Assembly (NCBI RefSeq): GCF_900188315.1
Contig: NZ_LT897781.1
Coordinates: forward strand, 2,666,001 to 2,730,000
Length of the DNA stretch: 64,000 bases
From: Marinobacter sp. es.042
GTDB taxonomy: Bacteria; Pseudomonadota; Gammaproteobacteria; Pseudomonadales; Oleiphilaceae
Reading direction: 5' to 3'
Positions 20,154 through 30,641 of this stretch are shown one piece after another (position 1 is the stretch's first letter; the number at the start of each line of letters is the position of its first letter). A program made the position numbers and the translations under genes. The notes beneath the pieces are model-generated. The model was not told the origin of the DNA. It saw only the letters and a program-made list of their open reading frames with translations, and did no database searches.

Positions 20154-21086
20154 TCAGGATCGTTGTTTATGGGGGCGAGCGCTCCTGCGTCGACGACCAC
20201 CAGAATCACCCGGCAGCCTCAACTGCCCCTCAAATACGCTGGTTGCGGGCCCTTCCATCATAACAGGGGTCCCTTCACCCTGCCATTCAATGACCAGAGG
20301 GCCACCCCGCAATTCCACTTCCACGCGGGCATCCAGCAGGCCTCGCAGGCAGCCGGCCACCACGGCGGCACAGGCACCACTGCCGCAGGCGAGAGTCTCG
20401 CCCGAGCCACGCTCAAACACCCGCAGGCGGACATGGGTACGATCCAGAATCTGGAGAAACCCGATGTTGGCCCGTGCCGGGAAGCGGGGATGCCGCTCGA
20501 GCTTGGGTCCCAGCGTTTCTACCGGCGCCTGGTCTACATCCTCAACCAGCAGCACACCGTGGGGGTTACCCATGGACAAGGCGCTCAGCTCCACTGTCTG
20601 GCCGTCCACATCCACGGTGTAGACATCCTTTCGACGGTCTGCGGCGAACGGAATGGCCGGCGGATTGAACTCGGGCACGCCCATATTGACCATCACCATG
20701 CCTTCCCGGCCGACACGGAGCTCGATCACGCCCTTGGCGGTCTGGACGCGGATGACCTTTTTATTGGTCAGTCGCTGGTCCCGGACAAACCGGGCGAAGC
20801 AACGGGCACCGTTGCCGCACTGCTCCACCTCGGAGCCGTCCGCATTGAAAATGCGGTAGCGGAAATCGACATCCGGCAGCCCGGGCGGCTCCACCACCAG
20901 CAACTGATCAAAGCCAATTCCGAAATTCCGGTTGGCCAGTTCGCGGATCATCTCGGGGCGCAGACGAAAAGGCTGGCTGATGGCATCCACCACCATAAAA
21001 TCATTTCCCAGCCCATGCATCTTGGTGAATCGAAGCATGGGGCCCTGGGTCCGTCGTTGCTGTGTCATCTCCTCGCTCCCGCTCAT
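20154..21086 (-). CDS. dapF: Diaminopimelate epimerase
   Basis: DapF interconverts LL- and meso-diaminopimelate for lysine and peptidoglycan synthesis. Both catalytic cysteines are present, in [14 protein letters not shown] and [16 protein letters not shown], and the fold start [19 protein letters not shown] is clear. The ATG at 21086 overlaps the lysA stop by four bases (ATGA), suggesting coupling. The ATG at 21038 would give the more usual N-terminus (MLRFTKMHG) and remains possible. The C-terminus carries a basic tail ([15 protein letters not shown]) beyond the usual family end. Confidence 0.94.
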   Translation of the reverse strand: MSGSEEMTQQRRTQGPMLRFTKMHGLGNDFMVVDAISQPFRLRPEMIRELANRNFGIGFDQLLVVEPPGLPDVDFRYRIFNADGSEVEQCGNGARCFARFVRDQRLTNKKVIRVQTAKGVIELRVGREGMVMVNMGVPEFNPPAIPFAADRRKDVYTVDVDGQTVELSALSMGNPHGVLLVEDVDQAPVETLGPKLERHPRFPARANIGFLQILDRTHVRLRVFERGSGETLACGSGACAAVVAGCLRGLLDARVEVELRGGPLVIEWQGEGTPVMMEGPATSVFEGQLRLPGDSGGRRRRSARPHKQRS

Positions 21087-22333
21087 TCCGGAAGGCAGCT
21101 CTCGGGTGCGAGCTGGTCTTCGAGGGTTTCACGGCGGCGGACCACATGCACCTGGTCGCCATCGACCATCAGTTCCGGCGGCCGGTTCCGCGTGTTGTAG
21201 TTTGAGCTCATGACAAAGCCATAGGCTCCGGCAGAGCGAACCGCAAGCAGATCCCCGGCCTGCAGGCGCAGGTGACGGTCCTTGCCCAGGAAGTCGCCGG
21301 TTTCACAGACCGGACCAACCAGATCCCAGGCCTTTTCCTCACCATTCTGATGTGGCTTGACCGGGATAATCGCCTGCCAGGCGCTGTAAAGGGCCGGCCG
21401 GATCAGATCATTCATGGCGGCATCAATGATGGCAAAGTTCCGGTGCTCGGTGCACTTCAGGAATTCGACTCTGGTAACCAGAATGCCAGCGTTGGCAGCA
21501 ATGGATCGGCCGGGCTCCAGAATCAGCTCCAGTTTTCGGTCACCCAGGCGCTCGGCCAGCGCCTTCACGTAATCCGACGGCTGTGGTGGCTGCTCCTGGT
21601 TGTAGGTGACGCCCAGGCCACCGCCCATATCCAGGTGATGGATGTGGATGCCCTGGTCCGCCAGGGAATCAATCAGGGCCAGCACCCGGTCCAGTGCGTC
21701 GAGGAACGGGGACACGCTCGTCAGCTGTGAGCCGATGTGACAATCCACACCCTTCACGTCAAGATTCGGCATACCTGCCGCACGGGCATAGACCTGCGGC
21801 GCTTCGGCAATATCAATCCCGAACTTGTTCTCTTTCAGACCCGTGGAAATATAGGGATGGGTACCGGCATCAACATCCGGGTTCACCCGCAGAGAGATCG
21901 GCGCCTTTACGCCGAGTTCTCCCGCCACCGCATTGAGCCTGTCCAGTTCGGTATCGGATTCGACGTTGAAGCAGCGCACGCCCACTTCAAGGGCCCGCTT
22001 CATTTCCCACTCCTGCTTGCCAACGCCGGAGAAGACCACCCGCGACGGATCACCACCGGCCCGCAGTACCCGCTCCAGCTCCCCGGCCGACACGATATCA
22101 AAGCCGGCACCAAGCCGCGCAAGAACGTTCAGCACCGCCAGATTGCTGTTGGCTTTTACGGCATAGCACACCAGATGCGGGTGCTCCCGAAGGGCGTCAT
22201 CATAGGCCCGGTAATGCCGCTCAAACGTGGCGCGCGAATACACGTAGGCCGGTGTGCCAAAACGATCGGCAATGGCAGAGACAGGGATATCCTCGGCGTA
22301 CAGCTCGCCGTCGCGGTAGTTGAAATGATCCAT
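21083..22333 (-). CDS. lysA: Diaminopimelate decarboxylase
   Basis: LysA is a PLP enzyme that converts meso-diaminopimelate to lysine. The 416-residue protein has the PLP-lysine motif [13 protein letters not shown] near residue 55, the [12 protein letters not shown] stretch, the glycine-rich phosphate loop [13 protein letters not shown] and [11 protein letters not shown]. The catalytic cysteine is in [12 protein letters not shown]. It lies between lptM and dapF in the same direction, forming the usual lptM-lysA-dapF operon. Confidence 0.95.
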   Translation of the reverse strand: MDHFNYRDGELYAEDIPVSAIADRFGTPAYVYSRATFERHYRAYDDALREHPHLVCYAVKANSNLAVLNVLARLGAGFDIVSAGELERVLRAGGDPSRVVFSGVGKQEWEMKRALEVGVRCFNVESDTELDRLNAVAGELGVKAPISLRVNPDVDAGTHPYISTGLKENKFGIDIAEAPQVYARAAGMPNLDVKGVDCHIGSQLTSVSPFLDALDRVLALIDSLADQGIHIHHLDMGGGLGVTYNQEQPPQPSDYVKALAERLGDRKLELILEPGRSIAANAGILVTRVEFLKCTEHRNFAIIDAAMNDLIRPALYSAWQAIIPVKPHQNGEEKAWDLVGPVCETGDFLGKDRHLRLQAGDLLAVRSAGAYGFVMSSNYNTRNRPPELMVDGDQVHVVRRRETLEDQLAPESCLPE

Positions 22334-22374
22334 GAGTTTCCTGATTCGTTTAACGGGGCCGGGAGGCCATGGCG

Positions 22375-22536
22375 CTAGTCGCGGGTTTCTTCGCGATCGG
22401 GCTGTTTCTGGGCCGAATCCGGCCCGGACGTTATCGAAGCGGCCTGACTGTCACGGTACAACGGACCTTTCTGACCGCAACCGCTCACAACCAGAGCCAG
22501 CATCAACGTCATGATCGACAGAGTCCACGCTCGCAT
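22375..22536 (-). CDS. lptM: LptM (YifL) small outer-membrane lipoprotein
   Basis: The 53-residue lipoprotein starts MRAWTLSIMTLMLALVVSGC with a lipobox ending in Cys-20, followed directly by GQKGPLY, the hallmark of the LptM/YifL family. LptM assists assembly and disulphide maturation of the LptD lipopolysaccharide translocon. The tail is polar and charged. It sits 41 bp upstream of lysA, its standard position. The usual neighbour cyaY is not seen here; cyaA ends 66 bp upstream on the same strand instead. Confidence 0.9.
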   Translation of the reverse strand: MRAWTLSIMTLMLALVVSGCGQKGPLYRDSQAASITSGPDSAQKQPDREETRD

Positions 22537-22602
22537 ATCGGCTACCTACCCCTGAGTTCACTATGGGAGCAGTATACCTGACACCCGCCCCGGGCCGCGA
22601 GG

Positions 22603-25461
22603 TCAGCGAGGCCTCGCGAGATGGCGGTTCAGGGAATCTTCCAGCACAGATCGGTAATACAGGTATTGGCTGGTCTGGATATCCTGCTGGTACACCCGGG
22701 GGTCGAGGTCGTGGGGCAGGTGGATATCGGTCAGGTACACCGGGTAGACCTCATCGCTATGTCGGAGGGAGCGGATGTAGTGGGCCACCGCCGGAATCAA
22801 CTGGTCACCGTACTCCTGGACGCTGAATTCCTGGTCACCACAGAAAATGTCGAAGCGCAGGCGACTGTCGCCCTCGTGGATGCCCACGGCCTGCACCTCA
22901 AACCCGGGGAGAGGCACACCCGAATCCGACTCCGGCCGGTACTCGGCCCGCCAGGCACCGCCACGCCGGACAATCTCGTAGCACTGGACACCGGCCACAA
23001 CGCCGGCGGCATCGGTATGGCGCAGCAATCGCCGCTCAATCAGGTTATCCAGGAAACGCAGTACCGGCACCAGCAAATGCCGTCGACTGGTCACCGCCTG
23101 TTCCCAGCTGAACACAGAACCCAGTTCGTCAACGACCCAGAGCCGGGCCTGATCGCCGAGAATACGATAAAACACCTGGATGTTGTCCGGTTCGCTGGCC
23201 AGGCAAACCGCCCGCAAGGCCGGCTCCTCCTGCAACGCGTAGCGGTCGAACACCACCGGCAGGTACCGCTCCTGGGGCAGCGCCAGATGCTCCATCAGCG
23301 CCTCAAAGCTGTCGAGCGCCACAAACCCCGGTTCCAGGCCGTTGAACTGGAGCAGAAAGTAGCGACGATCCATTTCAATCACATAGCGCAGCGGATGCGG
23401 GCCGGCACCTCCGGCAAAAAAGGGCCGGAGGACATCGGCAAACAGCTCCTGAACCCGGCGGGCAATGGCAGAGCCATGACCACGGTTGTGGCAGTGCACC
23501 TGAACGGCCGGCAATTCGTCGGGATTGGCTGCCACAGAGGCGAGAACATTCTTCAGGCACTGGATCAGTGTATCGCCCGCTGCGTAATGCTGGAGACTGA
23601 CTTCATGCCAGCTGTTGAAGGTAATCTGGTCGATACTGATGACCAGATTCTCCCGCCCCCCGCTAAAGCCCAGAGAATCGTGCCGGGAACTGAGCTTGTG
23701 AAGGCCCTTTTCCGTGAGGTGGGCCTGAGGGTCAATGCCGACGTTCACCAACAGCAGATTCCTCAATGGCCGCACACCCCGGGACAACGCTTCCCGTTCC
23801 GCGGGTGCAATCGGAAATGGCAGGAACGCAGACAGTGCATCAAGCATTTCACGCAACTCGCTGACAGAGGCAATACTGGTGCCCGACCGCACATTCAGTC
23901 GAGTCGAGCGGGTCAGCAGACCGTTGCAATAACACCAGACCATCAGTTCCGCCAGATTGCCGGAGCGACGGATAACCGGCTGCCAGAAAGCGTCTGCCGG
24001 GTCTTCGAGGTCCCGGTACAGCAGCCAGCCATCGGCGTCGCCGCCCTGCTCGGACTGATGATGAAATGCCAGGTTTTCCTCCGCCAGCGACGGGGCCAGC
24101 CCGGGATTGATCTGCTCGATCTTGCCCGCCTTGCGCTGAAACGCGGCATAAAGCTTGCGGCCGAGGAGATTGATATCGTTGGCGCTGATGGCGGCGCGTT
24201 GGCCATGCTCCCTGGCCATTTTCGACAGCAGGCGGTAACCGTGGGTCAATTCGTTGACGATGGTGCGACGCAGGGTGGTGACATCCTCTGCCCGCCAGCG
24301 TTGACGATCATCCAGCTCCGCCAGCGTGTTTTCACTCCAGCCCCAACCTGTCACCAGTTGGCGCAGCAGGCGGGCACGCCACTGTTCACCGGAGACCTCG
24401 GACCGCGTCAGTGGCAAACCGGCTTTCAGATACAGGCTCCGGCGAATCAGGTCCAGCCTCGACGCCACTTCCGGCCCGGTCAGCCAGCCCTCCAGCCGAT
24501 TGTAGAGCATGACGTAAGGGTCCAGACGGTCGGCATCGGTTTCGCCGCGGAACACGGCCCGCTTGAACTGGCTGGACAACAGAGCCTCACCGGTGGTCCG
24601 CGCATAACATTCGATCAGAAGCAGTTTCAGAATCGATTTCCAGGGCGCATCAATCCCCTTGTACAACTGCCAGACGCCCGCACCAAGGAATTCTTCCTCG
24701 GGAATCGCCGGCACCGGGCCAAAATCGATGTAGTCCTCGGCGCGCACAAACCGGTAGTCCACCAGCTTGCGCATGCAGTCATCGTAGGTTTCCTCCCGCT
24801 CCGCAGGAATCAGCCACCACATGGGCCAGGCACCGGCCAGATGGATGCTGGTCCGGTAGAATTCGTCCAGCAGCAGGAAATGCTGGGCGCTGCCACAGTT
24901 CTCGCCGGTCACCTCTACCCGTTGCCGACCGGCACGCCAATCCGAAGCACAGAAGACGAATACGTGCAGTTCGACACCGAAAGATTCCGCCCAGCGGGCC
25001 AGCTTCGCGGCTTTGCGCTCAAGACAGCGGATGCCCCGCTCGGGCAGGTCACTGCGGTGACAGAGCCAGACGTCGAGGTCACTGGCTACGGAATGGCCAA
25101 GGGTTCCCGGGCTGCCCATCAGGAACATGGCGTCCAGATCCGGTTTGCGCTTGCCTTCATCCTTCAGCGAAAAAGTCCGGGCCAGCCGACGAGCCGCATT
25201 GATGGTGGCCGGTGACGGCTGATAGTTGCTCAGGCCATAGGGGCAATCGCTGTCCAGGTAACCGGGCAGGGCCGGATGGTTGAGATGAAAAACCAGAGGC
25301 AGAATCTCCAGCACCATTTGCTGGCGATAGGACAGGGCCGAGTGGGCACGATTCCAGCGCTGCTGATTGACCAGCAGAAACCGGTCCCTCAGGCGACGGA
25401 GGGTCTTGCGATCTATTCCCTCCTCAAAGTCGAGGGAAATCGGGGCAACGTGGGCGGTCAA
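22603..25461 (-). CDS. cyaA: Class I adenylate cyclase
   Basis: CyaA makes cAMP from ATP in the cytoplasm. The 952-residue length and the N-terminal catalytic motif MGSPGTLGHSVASDLDVWLCH near residues 115-135 are diagnostic of the enterobacterial/pseudomonad class I enzyme. The glucose-sensing-type C-terminal half is present in full. The gene is divergent from the PAS-GGDEF-EAL gene at 25571, with a 109-bp intergenic region. Only this family matches such a length and motif. Confidence 0.95.
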   Translation of the reverse strand: MTAHVAPISLDFEEGIDRKTLRRLRDRFLLVNQQRWNRAHSALSYRQQMVLEILPLVFHLNHPALPGYLDSDCPYGLSNYQPSPATINAARRLARTFSLKDEGKRKPDLDAMFLMGSPGTLGHSVASDLDVWLCHRSDLPERGIRCLERKAAKLARWAESFGVELHVFVFCASDWRAGRQRVEVTGENCGSAQHFLLLDEFYRTSIHLAGAWPMWWLIPAEREETYDDCMRKLVDYRFVRAEDYIDFGPVPAIPEEEFLGAGVWQLYKGIDAPWKSILKLLLIECYARTTGEALLSSQFKRAVFRGETDADRLDPYVMLYNRLEGWLTGPEVASRLDLIRRSLYLKAGLPLTRSEVSGEQWRARLLRQLVTGWGWSENTLAELDDRQRWRAEDVTTLRRTIVNELTHGYRLLSKMAREHGQRAAISANDINLLGRKLYAAFQRKAGKIEQINPGLAPSLAEENLAFHHQSEQGGDADGWLLYRDLEDPADAFWQPVIRRSGNLAELMVWCYCNGLLTRSTRLNVRSGTSIASVSELREMLDALSAFLPFPIAPAEREALSRGVRPLRNLLLVNVGIDPQAHLTEKGLHKLSSRHDSLGFSGGRENLVISIDQITFNSWHEVSLQHYAAGDTLIQCLKNVLASVAANPDELPAVQVHCHNRGHGSAIARRVQELFADVLRPFFAGGAGPHPLRYVIEMDRRYFLLQFNGLEPGFVALDSFEALMEHLALPQERYLPVVFDRYALQEEPALRAVCLASEPDNIQVFYRILGDQARLWVVDELGSVFSWEQAVTSRRHLLVPVLRFLDNLIERRLLRHTDAAGVVAGVQCYEIVRRGGAWRAEYRPESDSGVPLPGFEVQAVGIHEGDSRLRFDIFCGDQEFSVQEYGDQLIPAVAHYIRSLRHSDEVYPVYLTDIHLPHDLDPRVYQQDIQTSQYLYYRSVLEDSLNRHLARPR

Positions 25462-25570
25462 GGCGGCTCCGCAGAGAGGTTCTTTTCAGCATCAGTATGA
25501 GTATGATGTCGGCATCGTGGCAAAACCTTTAAAAAAATAAAAGCTGCAGGACACGCGAGGCTTACCCGCT

Positions 25571-28015
25571 GTGAAAGAATTCATCATTCGCCGCTACCGT
25601 TCGGACCAGTCCGAGACCTCCGGGCGCCAAACCGTTTTACGCATCGACGATGAAGGAAAAGTACTGTTCGCTGACCAACGGGCCGAGGCGGTGCTCGGCT
25701 ATGAGAGCAGTGAACTGGAAGGCCAGCCGGTGCACCGGATCCTGGCATCTCGCCAGGATGATCCCTTTGCACCGGCAAACCGCCACCGGATCGAGCGTGG
25801 CCAGAACGTCCTGGTGACCTTCCGGCACAAGGAAGGTTTCTTCTACACCGCCTGCCTGAGCCTGCGACTCGACGTTCGGGATTCTGACAAGGCGGCGAGT
25901 GCCACGATTGCCCTGTGCGACAGCTCAAGCAGGGATTCCCGTCTGTTGCGAGCAGCGGAGAGCAGTGCCGGTTTCGGGATCTGGGAACTGGACACCCGCA
26001 CGAATGAAATGACCTGGACCGAGGGAATGTTCCAGCTTCTCGAGCTGAGACCGGGCGCCGAAATCACGCCCGAACAGGCGCTTTTCTACTGCCAGACCGG
26101 CCAGGCCAGGGTCCGGGCCATGTTCCGCCGCTGCCTCCGAACCGGAGACGCATTCTCCCTCAACCTCGATATCGTCACCTCGCAACAGAACCATCGGCGG
26201 GTGACGCTCAGTTGTCGAGCCCTGAAACAGGGCGGTCGGATTACCGGGCTCGGCGGCACCCTGGTAGACCGGACCGCCGATATGAAACTCGACAGGGCTC
26301 GCCAGCACGCAAACACCATGCTCGCAGCGATCACCAGCGCCAGCTCCGATCTGGTTGTGGCGGTCGATCTCTCGTTCAACCTGCTCCACTTCAATGACGC
26401 CTGGACCAGGCAGTTTGCCGAAACCTTTGGCGGGCGCCCGGAGGCAGGCGACAACCTGAGCGACCTGCTTCTGGAGTTCCCGAACGAACGCAGGCTGATG
26501 GAACGGCTCTGGCACCGGGCCTTTGAACGTGACAACTTCGTGGTCGAGATGCCCATGGCCCAGCAGTCGCGCCAGCTACCAGTGCATGAGTTCCATTACC
26601 AGCGCTTGACCAACGACCAGGGCGAAATCAGCGGCGCGGTGCACGTGGCCCGTCGCATTGAGCCCAGGCTGAATCATGCCTCCAGCGAGGAATACCGGAT
26701 ACGTCACGATCCGGTTACCGGCCTGATGAACCGAAAGGCTTTCATCGCTCGGGTATTAAGAACCCTGGAGCAGAAAACCCATCGGGAATCCTGCGACAGC
26801 CTGCTCTACCTGGATCTGGATGAATTCGAGCGTTTTAACGATCGTGCTGGCAGCGGCACCTGTGACCGCTACCTCAGGGAGCTGGCCGGCAACCTCGGCG
26901 TGCGCGTCCGGCAGCGTGACGCCCTCGCCCGCCTCGCTGGCGACACCTTCGCCCTGCTGATCGAGAACTGCCCGGAAGCGCGGGCCCGCAAGATTGCCCA
27001 GGAAACCCTTGATCTGATCGGCGACTTTGTCTTCGACTGGCAGGGCCACAACCTCCAGACCACCGCATCGGGCGGCCTGTTGATCCTGGACAACGACGTC
27101 CCCGCGGATCCGGAGCAGCTTCTGGGCCAGGCTGCGGATCTGTGCCACACCGCCAAAACCTCCGGACGCAACCGGGTTCACGCGGCCAGGGCCATTGCCA
27201 ACCAGACGGACGATTCGGTCGCCAGTCAACGGGTCGAGCAGATCAGCGAAGCGCTGGACAAACAGTCGCTGATTCTCGAATACCAGGCCATGAGGCCGGT
27301 GGCCAGCCCCACCTGGGGCGATCACATCGAAATCCTCTGCCGGATTCCAACAACGTCGGATGACGAGGCGACACTCCTGCCCGACGATTTCCTCCCCATT
27401 GCGGAACGGTTTGACCTGGCAAAGCGCCTGGATCGCCAGGTGATCCGGCAAACCCTGGAATGGCTCGGTAACCAGCCCTTGCTGGAACCCCGATTGAAGT
27501 ACTGTGGATTTAACCTGTCACTGGCAACTGTGCTGGATGACACCTTCGCCGACTTCATGGCCGATGCCCTGAACCAATCCCCGTTTGCCCCGGACTGTTT
27601 CTGCCTGGAAATCCGAGAGGGCCACGCCACCCAGTATCCCGACGACGTGGCCGTGCTGTGCGATGCCCTGCATCGGGCAGGCTTCCGCGTCGCCCTGGAC
27701 GGTGCTGGCGCATCGGTGGAAAGCTACAGCCTGGCGGCGAGATTACCCGTGGATATCATCAAACTGGACCGGAGAATGGTTCAGCAGCTGGAGGAGGACC
27801 CGGTGCAGCAGGTGATGCTGGAAGCACTGCACCGGATTGCCGAGGCCGCCGGCAAAGTGACGGTGGCCACGTTTATCGAAAGCGATGACGCCCTTCGCAA
27901 GGTCCGGACTCTGGGCATTCACTACGGACAGGGCTACCGGCTATGCCGACCTGAGCCACTGGACGAACTCACGCCGGCGGCGGTGGACCTCGCCACGGGG
28001 CGAATTGGCGGTTAA
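25571..28015 (+). CDS. PAS-GGDEF-EAL protein with degenerate catalytic motifs
   Basis: The product (814 residues, GTG start) has two to three PAS-like domains (about 20-120, 125-240, 245-365), a GGDEF domain (about 380-540) and an EAL domain (about 555-800). The GGDEF signature reads AGDTF (LARLAGDTFALLIENC). The EAL signature reads EIL (HIEILCRIP), and the metal-binding DDFGTG loop reads DGAGAS (VALDGAGASVESYS). Cyclase activity is therefore unlikely and phosphodiesterase activity doubtful, so it more likely binds c-di-GMP as an effector. FimX, which controls type IV pili, is a known protein with comparable degeneration, but identity with FimX cannot be claimed. It converges with argH. Confidence 0.85.
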   Translation: MKEFIIRRYRSDQSETSGRQTVLRIDDEGKVLFADQRAEAVLGYESSELEGQPVHRILASRQDDPFAPANRHRIERGQNVLVTFRHKEGFFYTACLSLRLDVRDSDKAASATIALCDSSSRDSRLLRAAESSAGFGIWELDTRTNEMTWTEGMFQLLELRPGAEITPEQALFYCQTGQARVRAMFRRCLRTGDAFSLNLDIVTSQQNHRRVTLSCRALKQGGRITGLGGTLVDRTADMKLDRARQHANTMLAAITSASSDLVVAVDLSFNLLHFNDAWTRQFAETFGGRPEAGDNLSDLLLEFPNERRLMERLWHRAFERDNFVVEMPMAQQSRQLPVHEFHYQRLTNDQGEISGAVHVARRIEPRLNHASSEEYRIRHDPVTGLMNRKAFIARVLRTLEQKTHRESCDSLLYLDLDEFERFNDRAGSGTCDRYLRELAGNLGVRVRQRDALARLAGDTFALLIENCPEARARKIAQETLDLIGDFVFDWQGHNLQTTASGGLLILDNDVPADPEQLLGQAADLCHTAKTSGRNRVHAARAIANQTDDSVASQRVEQISEALDKQSLILEYQAMRPVASPTWGDHIEILCRIPTTSDDEATLLPDDFLPIAERFDLAKRLDRQVIRQTLEWLGNQPLLEPRLKYCGFNLSLATVLDDTFADFMADALNQSPFAPDCFCLEIREGHATQYPDDVAVLCDALHRAGFRVALDGAGASVESYSLAARLPVDIIKLDRRMVQQLEEDPVQQVMLEALHRIAEAAGKVTVATFIESDDALRKVRTLGIHYGQGYRLCRPEPLDELTPAAVDLATGRIGG

Positions 28016-28042
28016 CCGTTTCGCCCCGCTGAGTGCGCCGGC

Positions 28043-29452
28043 TCAACCCAGCTGGTCGCGGGCCCGACCGACCGCCTCACGCACCTGCTCCGGCGCTGTG
28101 CCACCGAGATGATCACGGGCCTGGACCGAACCTTCCAGGGTCAGCACATCGAAAACATCGGGGCCGATATGATCGGAGAACTTCTGCAGCTCTTCGAGGG
28201 TCATATCAGACAGGTCACGACCTTCAGCCACACCGAACGCCACGGACTTGCCCACGATCTCGTGGGCGTCCCGGAAAGGCACGCCTTTCTTGACCAGGTA
28301 ATCCGCCAGATCGGTAGCGGTCGAGAAACCGCGCTTGGCTGCCACTCTCATGTTATCGGCCTTGGAGCGAATGGCCGGAATCATATCGGCATAGGCCTTC
28401 AGACAGCCCTTGATGGTATCGACCGTGTCGAACAGTGGTTCCTTGTCTTCCTGGTTGTCCTTGTTGTAGGCCAGCGGCTGGCTTTTCATCAGGGTCAGCA
28501 GGCTGATCAGGTGGCCATTGACACGACCGGTCTTGCCTCGGACCAGTTCCGGCACATCCGGATTCTTTTTCTGTGGCATGATGGACGAGCCGGTGCAGAA
28601 CCGGTCCGGCAGATCAATGAAGTCGAACTGGGCAGAGGTCCAGAGCACAAGCTCCTCGCTGAACCGGGAAAGATGCGTCATCAGCAGCGCCCCGAAGCTG
28701 CAGAACTCGATGGCAAAGTCCCGGTCGCTGACAGAGTCCAGGCTGTTCTCGGTGGGCCGGTCAAAACCCAGCAGTCGGGCGGTCATTGCCCGATCAATGG
28801 GATAGGTAGTGCCGGCCAGCGCAGCCGCGCCCAGGGGCATCACGTTCACCCGCTTGCGGCAATCCTGCAGACGTTCGGCATCGCGGACCAGCATTTCGTA
28901 CCAGGCCAGCAAGTGGTGCCCGAAGGTGACCGGCTGGGCAGTCTGCAGATGGGTGAAACCGGGCATGATGGTATCCGCCTCACGCTCGGCCAGATCCAGC
29001 AGACCCGTTTGCAGGCGTTTCAGTTCTTCGGCAATCACGTCGATTTCGTCCCGCAGGTACAGACGGATATCCGTTGCCACCTGATCGTTGCGGCTTCGGC
29101 CGGTGTGCAGCTTCTTGCCCGTGATACCGATACGGTCCGTGAGGCGTGCTTCAATGTTCATGTGCACGTCTTCAAGGCTGACCGACCACTGGAAGTTGCC
29201 GGCCTCGATGTCTGCCTTGACCCCTTTCAGGCCCTCAATGATCTGGTCCCGCTCGTCGGTGGTAAGCACGCCGACCTCGGCCAGCATGGTTGCATGGGCG
29301 ATGGAACCGGTGATGTCATGGTGGTACAGGCGCTGGTCAAATCCCACGGATGCGGTGAATTTTTCAACAAAGGCATCGGTGGGTTCACTGAAGCGCCCGC
29401 CCCAGGGTTTTTCAGAGCTTGTGGTCTGGTCAGACTTTTTCTGATCCGTCAT
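28043..29452 (-). CDS. argH: Argininosuccinate lyase
   Basis: ArgH releases arginine and fumarate from argininosuccinate, the last step of arginine synthesis. The 469-residue protein carries the fumarase/aspartase superfamily signature [20 protein letters not shown] near residue 290, the [13 protein letters not shown] motif and [16 protein letters not shown]. It starts [16 protein letters not shown] after a short polar leader. The gene is divergent from algZ, as in Pseudomonas. Confidence 0.96.
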   Translation of the reverse strand: MTDQKKSDQTTSSEKPWGGRFSEPTDAFVEKFTASVGFDQRLYHHDITGSIAHATMLAEVGVLTTDERDQIIEGLKGVKADIEAGNFQWSVSLEDVHMNIEARLTDRIGITGKKLHTGRSRNDQVATDIRLYLRDEIDVIAEELKRLQTGLLDLAEREADTIMPGFTHLQTAQPVTFGHHLLAWYEMLVRDAERLQDCRKRVNVMPLGAAALAGTTYPIDRAMTARLLGFDRPTENSLDSVSDRDFAIEFCSFGALLMTHLSRFSEELVLWTSAQFDFIDLPDRFCTGSSIMPQKKNPDVPELVRGKTGRVNGHLISLLTLMKSQPLAYNKDNQEDKEPLFDTVDTIKGCLKAYADMIPAIRSKADNMRVAAKRGFSTATDLADYLVKKGVPFRDAHEIVGKSVAFGVAEGRDLSDMTLEELQKFSDHIGPDVFDVLTLEGSVQARDHLGGTAPEQVREAVGRARDQLG

Positions 29453-29571
29453 GGTCTATCTTTCCTGCTGACAGCCCGGCATCATCTGGCGGGAACTGGA
29501 TACATTGAACGTGGCGGGAGTATACCATTCTGACCCGGGTAAAGGAGACACCCCGTAACGGGGACAAAGGT

Positions 29572-30612
29572 GTGACAGAGAGCGAGTTCTTCGTTCCGGA
29601 CCTGTGCCGGGTACGGGCCGTATTCCTGTTGCTGGTCACCAGTGAACTGCTGGTTCTGGTGCTCGCCATCGTGCAGGCGGAGCGGGGCTGGATCGACTGG
29701 AATTACTTCGGGCTGTTGTCGCTGTTCGTGCAGTGGACCACCCTCACCAGTGCCGCCCTGATCTGCCTTTTGCGCACCCGGCTTGCACGGATGTCCGTCT
29801 CCGGTGCGACAACCACCATCGTCGCCATTGTGCTGCTGGATGTGCTCGCCTTCAGCCTGTTTGCAGACAGCGTCCTGCACCCCCAGGACGGCGTGGCTGT
29901 CTGGCAGGGCGTGGCCAAGAAAATGTTGCTGGCGTTGCTGATCGTGCTCATGGTGCTGCGCTATTTTTACCTGCAGCACCAGTGGCAACAGCAGCGTGAA
30001 GCGGAAATGCAGGCGCATCTGGCATCACTGCAGGCCCGCATTCAGCCGCACTTCCTGTTCAACAGCATGAACACCATTGCCAGCCTGATTGCCATCAATC
30101 CGGAACGGGCCGAAGAAGCCGTTCTGGATCTTTCGGAACTGTTTCGCGCCAGCCTTCGCACCGGCGACCAACTGATCCCGCTATCGAGGGAACTGGCGTT
30201 GTGCCAGCGTTACCTGGCCATCGAGGCACTGCGCCTCGGCGACCGCCTGAAACTGGAATGGCAGATTGAAGAGGGCCTGGAGCACCAGGCCATTCCCCCG
30301 CTCACGCTGCAGCCCTTGGTGGAAAACGCCATCTACCATGGCATCCAGCCGCGCCCGGACGGTGGCACCGTCAGGATTGAAGCCCAGGCCAAAGGTGAGT
30401 TTGTCTACCTGCTGGTACAGAATCCAAAGCCGGACCAGAATAACCAGCAACACGACGGCAACCGAATGGCGCTGGCCAACATTCAGTCACGGCTACGGGC
30501 GCTTTTCGGTGAGCCGGCGGTGCTCAAACACAGCCACCAGCACGATGTGTACACGGTCACCCTGCGACTGCCGCGACGGAAGGCCGGCGAGCAGAGCGCC
30601 CGGAAACAATAA
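29572..30612 (+). CDS. algZ: LytS-type sensor histidine kinase AlgZ/FimS
   Basis: The 346-residue inner-membrane kinase has an N-terminal set of about four hydrophobic helices (up to residue 135). A His_kinase domain follows with the phospho-acceptor region ARIQPHFLFNSMNTIASLIA and the truncated ATPase motif LQPLVENAIYHGIQPRPDGG. AlgZ partners with AlgR in Pseudomonas to control alginate, type IV pili and virulence. The start is GTG at 29572. It is followed 29 bp later by the LytTR response regulator gene, which identifies the pair. Confidence 0.9.
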   Translation: MTESEFFVPDLCRVRAVFLLLVTSELLVLVLAIVQAERGWIDWNYFGLLSLFVQWTTLTSAALICLLRTRLARMSVSGATTTIVAIVLLDVLAFSLFADSVLHPQDGVAVWQGVAKKMLLALLIVLMVLRYFYLQHQWQQQREAEMQAHLASLQARIQPHFLFNSMNTIASLIAINPERAEEAVLDLSELFRASLRTGDQLIPLSRELALCQRYLAIEALRLGDRLKLEWQIEEGLEHQAIPPLTLQPLVENAIYHGIQPRPDGGTVRIEAQAKGEFVYLLVQNPKPDQNNQQHDGNRMALANIQSRLRALFGEPAVLKHSHQHDVYTVTLRLPRRKAGEQSARKQ

Positions 30613-30641
30613 ACCCCTGACCAACGGAACCGAGACAAGAC

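Noticed and set aside
22621..25215. An 864-codon rightward reading frame opposite cyaA
   Set aside because: It is fully antisense to a clear adenylate cyclase gene, has no recognisable domain, and long antisense frames are usual in GC-rich codon-biased genes.
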